The notes under the pieces were generated by a model. That model was not told where the DNA came from, ran no database searches, and was given only the letters and a program-made list of their open reading frames with translations. The translations under genes and the position numbers were made by a program. Shown here in pieces: positions 46,440 to 61,572 of a stretch of DNA of 64,000 nucleotides. This DNA is from Leptidea sinapis (taxonomy: Eukaryota; Arthropoda; Insecta; Lepidoptera; Pieridae): positions 12,896,001-12,960,000 of the forward strand of contig NC_066287.1 in NCBI RefSeq assembly GCF_905404315.1, read 5' to 3'. Every line of letters begins with the position of its first letter. The stretch's first letter is position 1.

Positions 46440-49400
46440 TATCCGAGGTTCTCGAGGGTGCAGAGAACGATTTTGTGATCATTTTTCAAATCGAAGATGG
46501 CCGCCGCTCAAAAGTATGATAACTACATTATGGGTATCGTATCCTAGGTTCTCGAGGGTGCAGAGAACGATTTGGTGATCATTTTTCAAATCCAAGATGG
46601 CCGCCGCACAAAATTATGATTTTAGCAATATGGATATCGTGTCCGAGGTTCTCGAGGGTGCAGAGAACAATTCTGTTATCATTTTTTACATCCAAGAGAG
46701 GTGCCGCAAACAATTATGTTTTCAGCAATATGGATATCGTGTCCGAGGTTCTCGAGGGTGCAGAAAACAATTTTGAGATCATTTTTAAATCCGAGATGGC
46801 CGCCGCTCAAAAGTATGATAACTAGATTATGGGTATCGTATCCGAGGTTCTCAAGGGTGCAGAGAACAATTTTGTGATCAGTTTTCAAATCCAAGATGGC
46901 CGCCGCTCAAAAGTATGATAACTACATTATGGGTATCGTATCCGAGTTTCTCGAGGGTGCTGAGAACGATTTTGTGATCATTTTTCAAATCCAAGATGGC
47001 AGCCGCTCAAAATTATGATAACTACATTATGGGTATCGTATCCGAGTTTCTCGAGGGTGCTGAGAACGATTTTGTGATCATTTTTCAAATCCAAGATGGC
47101 CGCCGCTCAATATTATGATAACTACATTATGGGTATCGTATCCGAGGTTCTCGAGGGTGCAGAGAACGATTATGTGATCATTTTTGAAATCCAAGATTGC
47201 CGCCGCTCAAAATTATGATAACTACATTATGGGTATCGTATCCGAGGTTCTCGAGGGTGCAGAGAACGATTTTGTGATCATTTTTCAAATCGAAGGCCGC
47301 CGCTCAAAAGTTTGATAACTATATTATGGGTATCGTATCCGAGGTTCTCGAGGGTGCTGAGAACGATTTTGTGATCATTTTTCAAATCGAAGGCCGCCGC
47401 TCAAAAGTATGATAACTATATTCTGGGTATCGTATCCGAGGGTCTCGATGGTGCTGAGAACGATTTTGTGATCATTTTTCTAATCCAAGATGGCCGCCGC
47501 ACAAAATTATGTTTTCAGCAATATGGATATCGTGTCCGAGGTTCTCGAGGGTGCAGAGAACAATTCTGTTATCATTTTTTACATCCAAGAGAGCTGCCGC
47601 AAACAATTATGTGTTCAGCAATATGGATATCGTGTCCGAGGTTCTCGAGGGTGCAGAAAACAATTATGGGATTATTTTTAAATCCGAGATGGCCCCCGCT
47701 CAAAAGTATGATAACTAGATTACGGGTATCGTATCCGAGGTTCTCAAGGGTGCACAGAACAATTTTGTGATCAGTTTTCAAATCCAAGATGGCCGCCGTG
47801 CAAGATTATGATAACTACATTTTGGGTATCGTATCCGAGGTTCTCGAGGGTGCAGAGATCGATTTTGTGATATTTTTTCAAATCGAAGATGGCCGCCGCT
47901 CAAAAGTATGATAACTACATTATTGGTATCGTATCCGAGTATCTCGAGGGTGCAGAGAACGATTTTGTGATCATTTTTCAAATCCAAGATGGTCGCCGCA
48001 CAAAATTATGATTTTAGCAATATGGATATCGTGTCCGAGGTTCTCGAGGGTGCAGAGAACAATTCTGTTATCATTTTTTTACATCCAAGAGAGCTGCCGC
48101 AAACAATTATGTTTTCAGCAATATGGATATCGTGTCCGAGGTTCTCGAGGGTGCAGAAAACAATTTTGGGATCATTTTTAAATCCGAGATGGCCGCCGCT
48201 CAAAAGTATGATAACTAGATTATGGGTTTCGTATTCGAGGTTCTCAAGGGTGCAGAGAACGATTTTGTGATCAGTTTTCAAATCCAAGATGGCCGCCGCT
48301 CAAAAGTATGATAACTACATTATGGGTATCGTATCCGAGTTTCTCGAGGGTGCTGAGAACGATTTTGTGATCATTTTTTCAAATCCAAGATGGCCGCCGT
48401 GCAAGATTATGATCATAAAAATATCGGTATCGTATCCGAGGTTTTCGAGGGTGCTGAGAACGATTTTGTGATCATTATTTCAAATCCAAGATGGCCGCCG
48501 CTCAAAATTATGATAACTACATTATGGGTATCGTATCCGAGGTTCTCGAGGGTGCAGAGAACGATTATGTGATCATTTTTGAAATCCAAGATGGCCGCCG
48601 CTCAAAATTATGATAACTACATTATGGGTATCGTATCCGAGGTTCTCGAGGGTGCAGAGAACGATTTTGTGATCATTTTTCAAATCGAAGGCCGCCGCTC
48701 AAAAGTATGATAACTATATTATGGGTATCGTATCCGAGGTTCTCGAGGGTGCTGAGAACGATTTTGTGATCATTCTTCAAATCGAAGGCCGCCGCTCAAA
48801 AGTATGATAACTATATTATGGGTATCGTATCCGAGGGTCTCGAGGGTGCTGAGAACGATTTTGTGATCATTTTTCAAATCCAAGATGGCCGCCGCACAAA
48901 ATTATGTTTTCAGCAATATGGATATCGTGTCCGAGGTTCTCGAGGGTGCAGAGAACAATTCTGTTATCATTTTTTACATCCAAGAGAGCTGCCGCAAACA
49001 ATTATGTTTTCAGCAATATGGATATCGTGTCCGAGGTTCTCGAGGGTGCAGAAAACAATTATGGGATTATTTTTAAATCCGAGATGGCCGCCGCTCAAAA
49101 GTATGATAACTAGATTATGGGTATCGTATCCGAGGTTCTCAAGGGTGCACAGAACGATTTTGTGATCAGTTTTCAAATCCAAGATGGCCGCCGTACAAGA
49201 TTATGATAACTACATTTTGGGTATCGTATCCTAGGTTCTCGAGGGTGCAGAGAACGATTTTGTGATCATTTTTCAAATCGAAGATGGCCGCCGCTCAAAA
49301 GTATGATAACTACATTATGGGTATCGTATCCTAGGTTCTCGAGGGTGAAGAGAACGATTTGGTGATCATTTTTCAAATCCAAGATGGCCGCCGCACAAAA

Positions 49401-50419
49401 TTATGATTTTAGCAATATGGATATCGTGTCCGAGGTTCTTGAGGGTGCAGAGAACAATTCTGTTATCATTTTTTACATCCAAGAGAGGTGCCGCAAACAA
49501 TTATGTTTTTAGCAATATGGATATCGTGTCCGAGGTTCTCGAGGGTGCAGAAAACAATTTTGAGATCATTTTTAAATCCGAGATGGCCGCCGCTCAAAAG
49601 TATTGTAACTAGATTATGGGTATCGTATCCGAGGTTCTCAAGGGTGCAGAGAACAATTTTGTGATCAGTTTTCAAATCCAAGAAGGCCGCCGCTCAAAAG
49701 TATGATAACTACATTATGGGTATCGTATCCGAGTTTCTCGAGGGTGCTGAGAACGATTTTGTGATCATTTTTCAAATCCAAGATGGCCGCCGCTCAAAAT
49801 AATGATAACTACATTATGGGTATCGTATCCGAGGTTCTCGAGGGTGCAGAGAACGATTTTGTGATCATTTTTGAAATCCAAGATGGCCGCCGCTCAAAAT
49901 TATGATAACTACATTATGGGTATCGTATCCGAGGTTCTCGAGGGTGCAGAGAACGATTTTATGATCATTTTTCAAATCGAAGGCCGCCGTTCAAAAGTTT
50001 GATAACTATATTATGGGTATCGTATCCGAGGTTCTCGAGGGTGCTGAGAACGATTTTGTGATCATTTTTCAAATCGAAGGCCGCCGCTCAAAAGTATGAT
50101 GACTATATTATGGGTATCGTATCCGAGGGTCTCGATGGTGCTGAGAACGATTTTGTAGTCATTTTTCTAATCCAAGATGGCCGCCGCACAAAATTATATT
50201 TTCAGCAATATGGATATCGTGTCCGAGGTTCTCGAGGGTGCAGAGAACAATTCTGTTATCATTTTTTAACATCCAAGAGAGGTGCCGCAAACAATTATGA
50301 TTTCAGCAATATGGATATCGTGTCCGAGGTTCTCGAGGGTGCAGAAAACAATTATGGGATTATTTTTAAATCCGAGATGGCCGCCGCTCAAAAGTATGAT
50401 AACTAGATTATGGGTATCG
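46440..50419 (+). repeat. Higher-order repeat unit 2 (about 3.98 kb)
   Basis: This is the tandem partner of the unit before it. Landmarks at 46616, 47468, 47989, 48818, 49403 and 50110 keep the order of unit 1. Its first ~3.3 kb also recur at offset about 5,471-5,472 (for example 46616 to 52088, 47468 to 52940, 49403 to 54874). So a third, partial unit starts at about 51911 after an intervening ~1.5 kb. Confidence 0.75.
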
Positions 50420-52604
50420 TATCCTAGGTTCTCAAGGGTGCACAGAACGATTTTGTGATCAGTTTTCAAATCCAAGATGGCCGCCGTGCAAGATTATGAT
50501 AACTACATTTTGGGTATCGTATCCGAGGTTCTCGAGGGTGCAGAGAACGATTTTCTGATCATTTTTCAAATCGAAGATGGCCGCCGCTCAAAAGTATGAT
50601 AACTACATTATGGGTATCGTATCCTAGGTTCTCGAGGGTGCAGAGAACGATTTGGTGATCATTTTTCAAATCCAAGATGGCCGCCGCTCAAAAGTATGAT
50701 AACTACATTATGGGTATCGTATCCGAGTTTCTCGAGGGTGCTGAGAACGATTTTGTGATCATTTTTCAAAGCCAAGATGGCTGCCGTGCAAGATTATGAT
50801 CATTAAAATATGGGTGACGTATCCGAGGTTCTCGAGGGTGCAGAGAATGATTTTGTGATCATTTTTGAAATCCAAGATGGCCGCCGGTCAAAATTATGAT
50901 AACTACATTATGGGTATCGTATCCTAGGTTCTCGAGGGTGAAGAGAACGATTTGGTGATCATTTTTCAAATCCAAGATGGCCGCCGCACAAAATTATGAT
51001 TTTAGCAATATGGATATCGTGTCCGAGGTTCTTGAGGGTGCAGAGAACAATTCTGTTATCATTTTTTACATCCAAGAGAGGTGCCGCAAACAATTATGTT
51101 TTTAGCAATATGGATATCGTGTCCGAGGTTCTCGAGGGTGCAGAAAACAATTTTGAGATCATTTTTAAATCCGAGATGGCCGCCGCTCAAAAGTATTGTA
51201 ACTAGATTTTGGGTATCGTATCCGAGGTTCTCAAGGGTGCAGAGAACAATTTTGTGATCAGTTTTCAAATCCAAGAAGGCCGCCGCTCAAAATTATGATA
51301 ACTACATTATGGGTATCGTATCCGAGGTTCTCGAGGGTGCAGAGAACGATTATGTGATCATTTTTGAAATCCAAGATGGCCGCCGCTCAAAATTATGATA
51401 ACTACATTATGGGTATCGTATCCGAGGTTCTCGAGGGTGCTGATAACGATTTTGTGATCATTTTTCAAATCGAAGGCCGCCGCTCAAAAGTATGATAACT
51501 ATATTATGGGTATCGTATCCGAGGTTCTCGAGGGTGCTGAGAACGATTTTGTGATCATTTTTCAAATCGAAGGCCGCCGCACAAAAGTATGATAACTATA
51601 TTATGGGTATCGTATCCGAGGGTCTCGAGGGTGCTGAGAACGATTTTGTGATCATTTTTCTAATCCAAGATGGCCGCCGCACAAAATTATGTTTTCAGCA
51701 ATATGGATATCGTGTCCGAGGTTCTCGAGGGTGCAGAGAACAATTCTGTTATCATTTTTTACATCCAAGAGAGCTGCCGCAAACAATTATGTTTTCAGCA
51801 ATATGGATATCGTGTCCGAGGTTCTCGAGGGTGCAGAAAACAATTATGGGATTATTTTTAAATCCGAGATGGCCGCCGCTCAAAAGTATGATAACTAGAT
51901 TATGGGTATCGTATCTGAGGTTCTCGAGGGTGCAGAGAACGATTTTGTGATCATTTTTCAAATCGAAGATGGCCGCCGCTCAAAAGTATGATAACTACAT
52001 TATGGGTATCGTATCCTAGGTTCTCGAGGGTGCAGAGAACGATTTGGTGATCATTTTTCAAATCCAAGATGGCCGCCGCACAAAATTATGATTTTAGCAA
52101 TATGGATATCGTGTCCGAGGTTCTCGAGGGTGCAGAGAACAATTCTGTTATCATTTTTTACATCCAAGAGAGGTGCCGCAAACAATTATGTTTTCAGCAA
52201 TATGGATATCGTGTCCGAGGTTCTCGAGGGTGCAGAAAACAATTTTGAGATCATTTTTAAATCCGAGATGGCCGCCGCTCAAAAGTATGATAACTAGATT
52301 ATGGGTATCGTATCCGAGGTTCTCAAGGGTGCAGAGAACAATTTTGTGATCAGTTTTCAAATCCAAGATGGCCGCCGCTCAAAAGTATGATAACTACATT
52401 ATGGGTATCGTATCCGAGTTTCTCGAGGGTGCTGAGAACGATTTTGTGATCATTTTTCAAATCCAAGATGGCAGCCGCTCAAAATTATGATAACTACATT
52501 ATGGGTATCGTATCCGAGTTTCTCGAGGGTGCTGAGAACGATTTTGTGATCATTTTTCAAATCCAAGATGGCCGCCGCTCAATATTATGATAACTACATT
52601 ATGG

Positions 52605-55600
52605 GTATCGTATCCGAGGTTCTCGAGGGTGTAGAGAACGATTATGTGATCATTTTTGAAATCCAAGATTGCCGCCGCTCAAAATTATGATAACTACATT
52701 ATGGGTATCGTATCCGAGGTTCTCGAGGGTGCAGAGAACGATTTTGTGATCATTTTTCAAATCGAAGGCCGCCGCTCAAAAGTTTGATAACTATATTATG
52801 GGTATCGTATCCGAGGTTCTCGAGGGTGTTGAGAACGATTTTGTGATCATTTTTCAAATCGAAGGCCGCCGCTCAAAAGTATGATAACTATATTCTGGGT
52901 ATCGTATCCGAGGGTCTCGATGGTGCTGAGAACGATTTTGTGATCATTTTTCTAATCCAAGATGGCCGCCGCACAAAATTATGTTTTCAGCAATATGGAT
53001 ATCGTGTCCGAGGTTCTCGAGGGTGCAGAGAACAATTCTGTTATCATTTTTTACATCCAAGAGAGCTGCCGCAAACAATTATGTGTTCAGCAATATGGAT
53101 ATCGTGTCCGAGGTTCTCGAGGGTGCAGAAAACAATTATGGGATTATTTTTAAATCCGAGATGGCCCCCGCTCAAAAGTATGATAACTAGATTACGGGTA
53201 TCGTATCCGAGGTTCTCAAGGGTGCACAGAACAATTTTGTGATCAGTTTTCAAATCCAAGATGGCCGCCGTGCAAGATTATGATAACTACATTTTGGGTA
53301 TCGTATCCGAGGTTCTCGAGGGTGCAGAGATCGATTTTGTGATATTTTTTCAAATCGAAGATGGCCGCCGCTCAAAAGTATGATAACTACATTATGGGTA
53401 TCGTATCCTAGGTTCTCGAGGGTGCAGAGAATGATTTTGTGATCATTTTTCAAATCCAAGATGGTCGCCGCACAAAATTATGATTTTAGCAATATGGATA
53501 TCGTGTCCGAGGTTCTCGAGGGTGCAGAGAACAATTCTGTTATCATTTTTTTACATCCAAGAGAGCTGCCGCAAACAATTATGTTTTCAGCAATATGGAT
53601 ATCGTGTCCGAGGTTCTCGAGGGTGCAGAAAACAATTTTGGGATCATTTTTAAATCCGAGATGGCCGCCGCTCAAAAGTATGATAACTAGATTATGGGTT
53701 TCGTATTCGAGGTTCTCAAGGGTGCAGAGAACGATTTTGTGATCAGTTTTCAAATCCAAGATGGCCGCCGCTCAAAAGTATGATAACTACATTATGGGTA
53801 TCGTATCCGAGTTTCTCGTGGGTGCTGAGAACGATTTTGTGATCATTTTTCAAATCCAAGATGGCCGCCGTGCAAGATTATGATCATAAAAATATCGGTA
53901 TCGTATCCGAGGTTTTCGAGGGTGCTGAGAACGATTTTGTGATCATTATTTCAAATCCAAGATGGCCGCCGCTCAAAATTATGATAACTACATTATGGGT
54001 ATCGTATCCGAGATTCTCGAGGGTGCAGAGAACGATTATGTGATCATTTTTGAAATCCAAGATGGCCGCCGCTCAAAATTATGATAACTACATTATGGGT
54101 ATCGTATCCGAGGTTCTCGAGGGTGCAGAGAACGATTTTGTGATCATTTTTCAAATCGAAGGCCGCCGCTCAAAAGTATGATAACTATATTATGGGTATC
54201 GTATCCGAGGTTCTCGAGGGTGCTGAGAACGATTTTGTGATCATTCTTCAAATCGAAGGCCGCCGCTCAAAAGTATGATAACTATATTATGGGTATCGTA
54301 TCCGAGGGTCTCGAGGGTGCTGAGAACGATTTTGTGATCATTTTTCTAATCCAAGATGGCCGCCGCACAAAATTATGTTTTCAGCAATATGGATATCGTG
54401 TCCGAGGTTCTCGAGGGTGCAGAGAACAATTCTGTTATCATTTTTTACATCCAAGATAGCTGCCGCAAACAATTATGTTTTCAGCAATATGGATATCGTG
54501 TCCGAGGTTCTCGAGGGTGCAGAAAACAATTATGGGATTATTTTTAAATCCGAGATGGCCGCCGCTCAAAAGTATGATAACTAGATTATGGGTATCGTAT
54601 CCGAGGTTCTCAAGGGTGCACAGAACGATTTTGTGATCAGTTTTCAAATCCAAGATGGCCGCCGTACAAGATTATGATAACTACATTTTGGGTATCGTAT
54701 CCTAGGTTCTCGAGGGTGCAGAGAACGATTTTGTGATCATTTTTCAAATCGAAGATGGCCGCCGCTCAAAAGTATGATAACTACATTATGGGTATCGTAT
54801 CCTAGGTTCTCGAGGGTGAAGAGAACGATTTGGTGATCATTTTTCAAATCCAAGATGGCCGCCGCACAAAATTATGATTTTAGCAATATGGATATCGTGT
54901 CCGAGGTTCGTGAGGGTGCAGAGAACAATTCTGTTATCATTTTTTACATCCAAGAGAGGTGCCGCAAACAATTATGTTTTTAGCAATATGGATATCGTGT
55001 CCGAGGTTCTCGAGGGTGCAGAAAACAATTTTGAGATCATTTTTAAATCCGAGATGGCCGCCGCTCAAAAGTATTGTAACTAGATTATGGGTATCGTATC
55101 CGAGGTTCTCAAGGGTGCAGAGAACAATTTTGTGATCAGTTTTCAAATCCAAGAAGGCCGCCGCTCAAAAGTATGATAACTACATTATGGGTATCGTATC
55201 CGAGTTTCTCGAGGGTGCTGAGAACGATTTTGTGATCATTTTTGAAATCCAAGATGGCCGCCGCTCAAAATTATGATAACTACATTATGGGTATCGTATC
55301 CGAGGTTCTCGAGGGTGCAGAGAACGATTTTATGATCATTTTTCAAATCGAAGGCCGCCGCTCAAAAGTATGATAACTATATTCTGGGTATCGTATCCGA
55401 GGTTCTCGAGGGTGTAGAGAACGATTATGTGATCATTTTTGAAATCCAAGATTGCCGCCGCTCAAAATTATGATAACTACATTATGGGTATCGTATCCGA
55501 GGTTCTCGAGGGTGCAGAGAACGATTTTGTGATCATTTTTCAAATCGAAGGCCGCCGCTCAAAAGTTTGATAACTATATTATGGGTATCGTATCCGAGGT

Positions 55601-58170
55601 TCTCGAGGGTGTTGAGAACGATTTTGTGATCATTTTTCAAATCGAAGGCCGCCGCTCAAAAGTATGATAACTATATTCTGGGTATCGTATCCGAGGGTCT
55701 CGATGGTGCTGAGAACGATTTTGTGATCATTTTTCTAATCCAAGATGGCCGCCGCACAAAATTATGTTTTCAGCAATATGGATATCGTGTCCGAGGTTCT
55801 CGAGGGTGCAGAGAACAATTCTGTTATCATTTTTTACATCCAAGAGAGCTGCCGCAAACAATTATGTGTTCAGCAATATGGATATCGTGTCCGAGGTTCT
55901 CGAGGGTGCAGAAAACAATTATGGGATTATTTTTAAATCCGAGATGGCCCCCGCTCAAAAGTATGATAACTAGATTACGGGTATCGTATCCGAGGTTCTC
56001 AAGGGTGCACAGAACAATTTTGTGATCAGTTTTCAAATCCAAGATGGCCGCCGTGCAAGATTATGATAACTACATTTTGGGTATCGTATCCGAGGTTCTC
56101 GAGGGTGCAGAGATCGATTTTGTGATATTTTTTCAAATCGAAGATGGCCGCCGCTCAAAAGTATGATAACTACATTATGGGTATCGTATCCTAGGTTCTC
56201 GAGGGTGCAGAGAATGATTTTGTGATCATTTTTCAAATCCAAGATGGCCGCCGCACAAAATTATGATTTTAGCAATATGGATATCGTGTCCGAGGTTCTC
56301 GAGGGTGCAGAGAACAATTCTGTTATCATTTTTTTACATCCAAGAGAGCTGCCGCAAACAATTATGTTTTCAGCAATATGGATATCGTGTCCGAGGTTCT
56401 CGAGGGTGCAGAAAACAATTTTGGGATCATTTTTAAATCCGAGATGGCCGCCGCTCAAAAGTATGATAACTAGATTATGGGTTTCGTATTCGAGGTTCTC
56501 AAGGGTGCAGAGAACGATTTTGTGATCAGTTTTCAAATCCAAGATGGCCGCCGCTCAAAAGTATGATAACTACATTATGGGTATCGTATCCGAGTTTCTC
56601 GTGGGTGCTGAGAACGATTTTGTGATCATTTTTCAAATCCAAGATGGCCGCCGTGCAAGATTATGATCATAAAAATATCGGTATCGTATCCGAGGTTTTC
56701 GAGGGTGCTGAGAACGATTTTGTGATCATTATTTCAAATCCAAGATGGCCGCCGCTCAAAATTATGATAACTACATTATGGGTATCGTATCCGAGATTCT
56801 CGAGGGTGCAGAGAACGATTATGTGATCATTTTTGAAATCCAAGATGGCCGCCGCTCAAAATTATGATAACTACATTATGGGTATCGTATCCGAGGTTCT
56901 CGAGGGTGCAGAGAACGATTTTGTGATCATTTTTCAAATCGAAGGCCGCCGCTCAAAAGTATGATAACTATATTATGGGTATCGTATCCGAGGTTCTCGA
57001 GGGTGCTGAGAACGATTTTGTGATCATTCTTCAAATCGAAGGCCGCCGCTCAAAAGTATGATAACTATATTATGGGTATCGTATCCGAGGGTCTCGAGGG
57101 TGCTGAGAACGATTTTGTGATCATTTTTCTAATCCAAGATGGCCGCCGCACAAAATTATGTTTTCAGCAATATGGATATCGTGTCCGAGGTTCTCGAGGG
57201 TGCAGAGAACAATTCTGTTATCATTTTTTACATCCAAGATAGCTGCCGCAAACAATTATGTTTTCAGCAATATGGATATCGTGTCCGAGGTTCTCGAGGG
57301 TGCAGAAAACAATTATGGGATTATTTTTAAATCCGAGATGGCCGCCGCTCAAAAGTATGATAACTAGATTATGGGTATCGTATCCGAGGTTCTCAAGGGT
57401 GCACAGAACGATTTTGTGATCAGTTTTCAAATCCAAGATGGCCGCCGTACAAGATTATGATAACTACATTTTGGGTATCGTATCCTAGGTTCTCGAGGGT
57501 GCAGAGAACGATTTTGTGATCATTTTTCAAATCGAAGATGGCCGCCGCTCAAAAGTATGATAACTACATTATGGGTATCGTATCCTAGGTTCTCGAGGGT
57601 GAAGAGAACGATTTGGTGATCATTTTTCAAATCCAAGATGGCCGCCGCACAAAATTATGATTTTAGCAATATGGATATCGTGTCCGAGGTTCGTGAGGGT
57701 GCAGAGAACAATTCTGTTATCATTTTTTACATCCAAGAGAGGTGCCGCAAACAATTATGTTTTTAGCAATATGGATATCGTGTCCGAGGTTCTCGAGGGT
57801 GCAGAAAACAATTTTGAGATCATTTTTAAATCCGAGATGGCCGCCGCTCAAAAGTATTGTAACTAGATTATGGGTATCGTATCCGAGGTTCTCAAGGGTG
57901 CAGAGAACAATTTTGTGATCAGTTTTCAAATCCAAGATGGCCGCCGCTCAAAAGTATGATAACTACATTATGGGTATCGTATCCGAGTTTCTCGAGGGTG
58001 CTGAGAACGATTTTGTGATCATTTTTGAAATCCAAGATGGCCGCCGCTCAAAATTATGATAACTACATTATGGGTATCGTATCCGAGGTTCTCGAGGGTG
58101 CAGAGAACGATTTTGTGATCATTTTTCAAATCGAAGGCCGCCGTTCAAAAGTTTGATAACTATATTATGG
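52605..58170 (+). repeat. Higher-order tandem pair, unit 2,783 bp
   Basis: Two successive copies (about 52605-55387 and 55388-58170) match at a constant offset of 2,783 bp. Landmarks: 52631 to 55414, 52940 to 55723, 53461 to 56244, 54356 to 57139, 54874 to 57657. I saw very few differences between them, so this is among the most recent amplifications in the window. The same 2,783-bp step separates 42055 and 44838, so it is likely the older basic unit, about 28 monomers. Confidence 0.85.
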
Positions 58171-61100
58171 GTATCGTATCCGAGGTTCTCGAGGGTGCTG
58201 AGAACGATTTTGTGATCATTTTTCAAATCGAAGGCCGCCGCTCAAAAGTATGATGACTATATTATGGGTATCGTATCCGAGGGTCTCGATGGTGCTGAGA
58301 ACGATTTTGTAGTCATTTTTCTAATCCAAGATGGCCGCCGCACAAAATTATATTTTCAGCAATATGGATATCGTGTCCGAGGTTCTCGAGGGTGCAGAGA
58401 ACAATTCTGTTATCATTTTTTAACATCCAAGAGAGGTGCCGCAAACAATTATGATTTCAGCAATATGGATATCGTGTTCGAGGTTCTCGAGGGTGCAGAA
58501 AACAATTATGGGATTATTTTTAAATCCGAGATGGCCGCCGCTCAAAAGTATGATAACTAGATTATGGGTATCGTATCCTAGGTTCTCAAGGGTGCACAGA
58601 ACGATTTTGTGATCAGTTTTCAAATCCAAGATGGCCGCCGTGCAAGATTATGATAACTACATTTTGGGTATCGTATCCGAGGTTCTCGAGGGTGCAGAGA
58701 ACGATTTTCTGATCATTTTTCAAATCGAAGATGGCCGCCGCTCAAAAGTATGATAACTACATTATGGGTATCGTATCCTAGGTTCTCGAGGGTGCAGAGA
58801 ACGATTTGGTGATCATTTTTCAAATCCAAGATGGCCGCCGCTCAAAAGTATGATAACTACATTATGGGTATCGTATCCGAGTTTCTCGAGGGTGCTGAGA
58901 ACGATTTTGTGATCATTTTTCAAATCCAAGATGGCTGCCGTGCAAGATTATGATCATTAAAATATGGGTGACGTATCCGAGGTTCTCGAGGGTGCAGAGA
59001 ATGATTTTGTGATCATTTTTGAAATCCAAGATGGCCGCCGGTCAAAATTATGATAACTACATTATGGGTATCGTATCCTAGGTTCTCGAGGGTGCTGAGA
59101 ATGATTTTGTGATCATTTTTCAAATCCAAGATGGCCGCGGATCAAAAGTATGATAACTACATTATGGGTATCGTACCAGAGGTTCTCGAGGGTGCTGAGA
59201 ACGATTTTGTGATCATTTTTCAAATCCAAGATGGTCGCCGGTCAAAATTATGATAACTACATTATGGGTATCGTATCCAAGGTTCTCGAGGGTGCAGAGA
59301 ACGATTTTGTGATCATTTTTAAATCCGAGATGGCCGCCGCTCAAAAGTATGATAACTAGATTATGGGTATCGTGTCCGACGTTCTCAAGGGTGCAGAGAA
59401 CAATTTTGTGATCATTTTTCAAATCCAAGATGGCTGCCGTGCAAGATTATGATCATTAAAATATGGGTGACGTATCCGAGGTTCTCGAGGGTGCAGAGAA
59501 TGATTTTGTGATCATTTTTGAAATCCAAGATGGCCGCCTGTCAAAATTATGATAACTACATTATGGGTATCGTATCCGAGGTTCTCGAGGGTGCTGAGAA
59601 TGATTTTGTGATCATTTTTCAAATCCAAGATGGCCGCGGATCAAAAGTATGATAACTACATTATGGGTATCGTACCAGAGGTTCTCGAGGGTGCTGAGAA
59701 CGATTTTGTGATCATTTTTCAAATCCAAGATGGTCGCCGGTCAAAATTATGATAACTTCATTATGGGTATCGTATCCAAGTTTCTCGAGGGTGCAGAGAA
59801 CGATTTTGTGATCATTTTTCAAATCGAAGATGGCTGCCGCATAAAAGTATGATAACTACATTATGGGTATCGTATCCGAGGTTCTCGATGGTGCTGAGAA
59901 CGATTTTGTGATCATTTTTCAAATCCAAGATGGCCGCCGCACAAAATTATGATCTCAGCAATATGGATATCGTGTCCAAGATTCTCTAGGGTGCAGAGAA
60001 CGATTTGGTGATCATTTTTCAAATCCAAGATGGCCGCCGCACAAAATTATGATTTTAGCAATATGGATATCGTGTCCGAGGTTCTCGAGGGTGCAGAGAA
60101 CAATTCTGTTATCATTTTTTACATCCAAGAGATCTGCCGCAAACAATTATGTTTTCAGCAATATGGATATCGTGTCCGAGGTTCTCGAGGGTGCAGAAAA
60201 CAATTTTGGGATCATTTTTAAATCCGAGATGGCCGCCGCTCAAAAGTATGATAACTAGATTATGGGTATCGTAACCGAGGTTCTCAAGGGTGCAGAGAAC
60301 GATTTTGTGATCAGTTTTCAAATCCAAGATGGACGCCGCTCAAAAGCATGATAACTACATTATGGGTATCGTATCCGAGTTTCTCTAGGGTGCTGAGAAC
60401 GATTTTGTGATCATTTTTCAAATCCAAGATGGCCGCCGTGCAAGATTATGATCATAAAAATATGGGTGTCGTATCCGAGGTTCTCGAGGGTGCAGACAAT
60501 GATTTTGTGATCATTTTTAAATCCGAGATGGCCGCCGCTCAAAAGTATGATAACTAGATTATGGGTATCGTATCCGAGGTTCTCAAGGGTGCAGAGAACT
60601 ATTTTGTGATCAGTTTTCAAATCCAAGATGGCCGCCGCTCAAAATAATGATAACTACATAATTGTATCGTCTCCGAGGTTCTCGAGGGTGCAGAGAACGA
60701 TTTTGTGATCATTTTTCAAATCCAAGATGGCCGCCGTGCAAGATTATGATAACTACATTTTGGGTATCGTATCCGAGGTTCTCGAGGGTGCAGAGAACGA
60801 TTTTGTGATAATTTTTCAAATCGAAGATGGCCGCCGCTCAAAAGTATGAAAACTACATTATGGGTATCGTATCCGAGTTTCTCTAGGGTGCGGAGAACGA
60901 TTTTGTGATCATTTTTCAAATCCAAGATGGCCGCCGTGCAAGATTATGATCATAAAAATATGGGTGTCGTATCCGAGGTTCTCGAGGGTGCAGACAATGA
61001 TTTTGTGATCATTTTTAAATCCGAGATGGCCGCCGCTCAAAAGTATGATAACTAGATTATGGGTATCGTATCCGAGGTTCTCAAGGGTGCAGAGAACAAT

Positions 61101-61572
61101 TTTGTGATCATTTTTCAAATCGAAGGCCGCCGCTCAAAAGTATGATAACTATATTATGGGTATCGTATCCGAGGGTCTCGATGGTGCTGAGAACGATTTT
61201 GTGATCTCGAGGGTGCAGAAAACAATTTTGGGATCATTTTTAAATCCGAAATGGCCGCCGCTCAAAAGTATGATAACTAGATTGTGGGTATCGTATCCTA
61301 GGTTCTCGAGGGTGCAGAGACCGATTTGGTGATCATATTTCAAATCCAAGATGGCCGCCGCACAAAATTATTTTTTTAGCAATATGGATATCGTGTCCGA
61401 GGTTTTCGAGGGTGCAGAGAACAATTCTGTGATCATTTTTTACATCCAAGAGAGCTGCCGCAAACAATTATGTTTTCAGCAATATGGATATCGTGTCCGA
61501 GGTTCTCGAGGGTGCAGAAAACAATTTTGGGATCATTTTTAAATCCGAGAGGGCCGCCGCTCAATAGTTTGA

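Larger units (their letters stand above)
37237..61572 (+). repeat. 100-bp satellite array, segment 4 (longest)
   Basis: Roughly 243 forward monomers without a gene. This segment differs from segments 1-2 in three ways. TTTTTACATCCAAGAGAG replaces TTTTTACGTCCAAGAG in the CAAACAATTATG subtype. A short subtype reading CAAATCGAAGGCCGCC lacks the ATG of AAGATGGCC and is 97 bp. Long higher-order repeats dominate from 42 to 58 kb. At about 61200 a partial monomer (GATTTTGTGATCTCGAGG) marks an internal deletion. The last monomer ends CTCAATAGTTTGAT at the T-run of a Jockey fragment. Confidence 0.97.
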
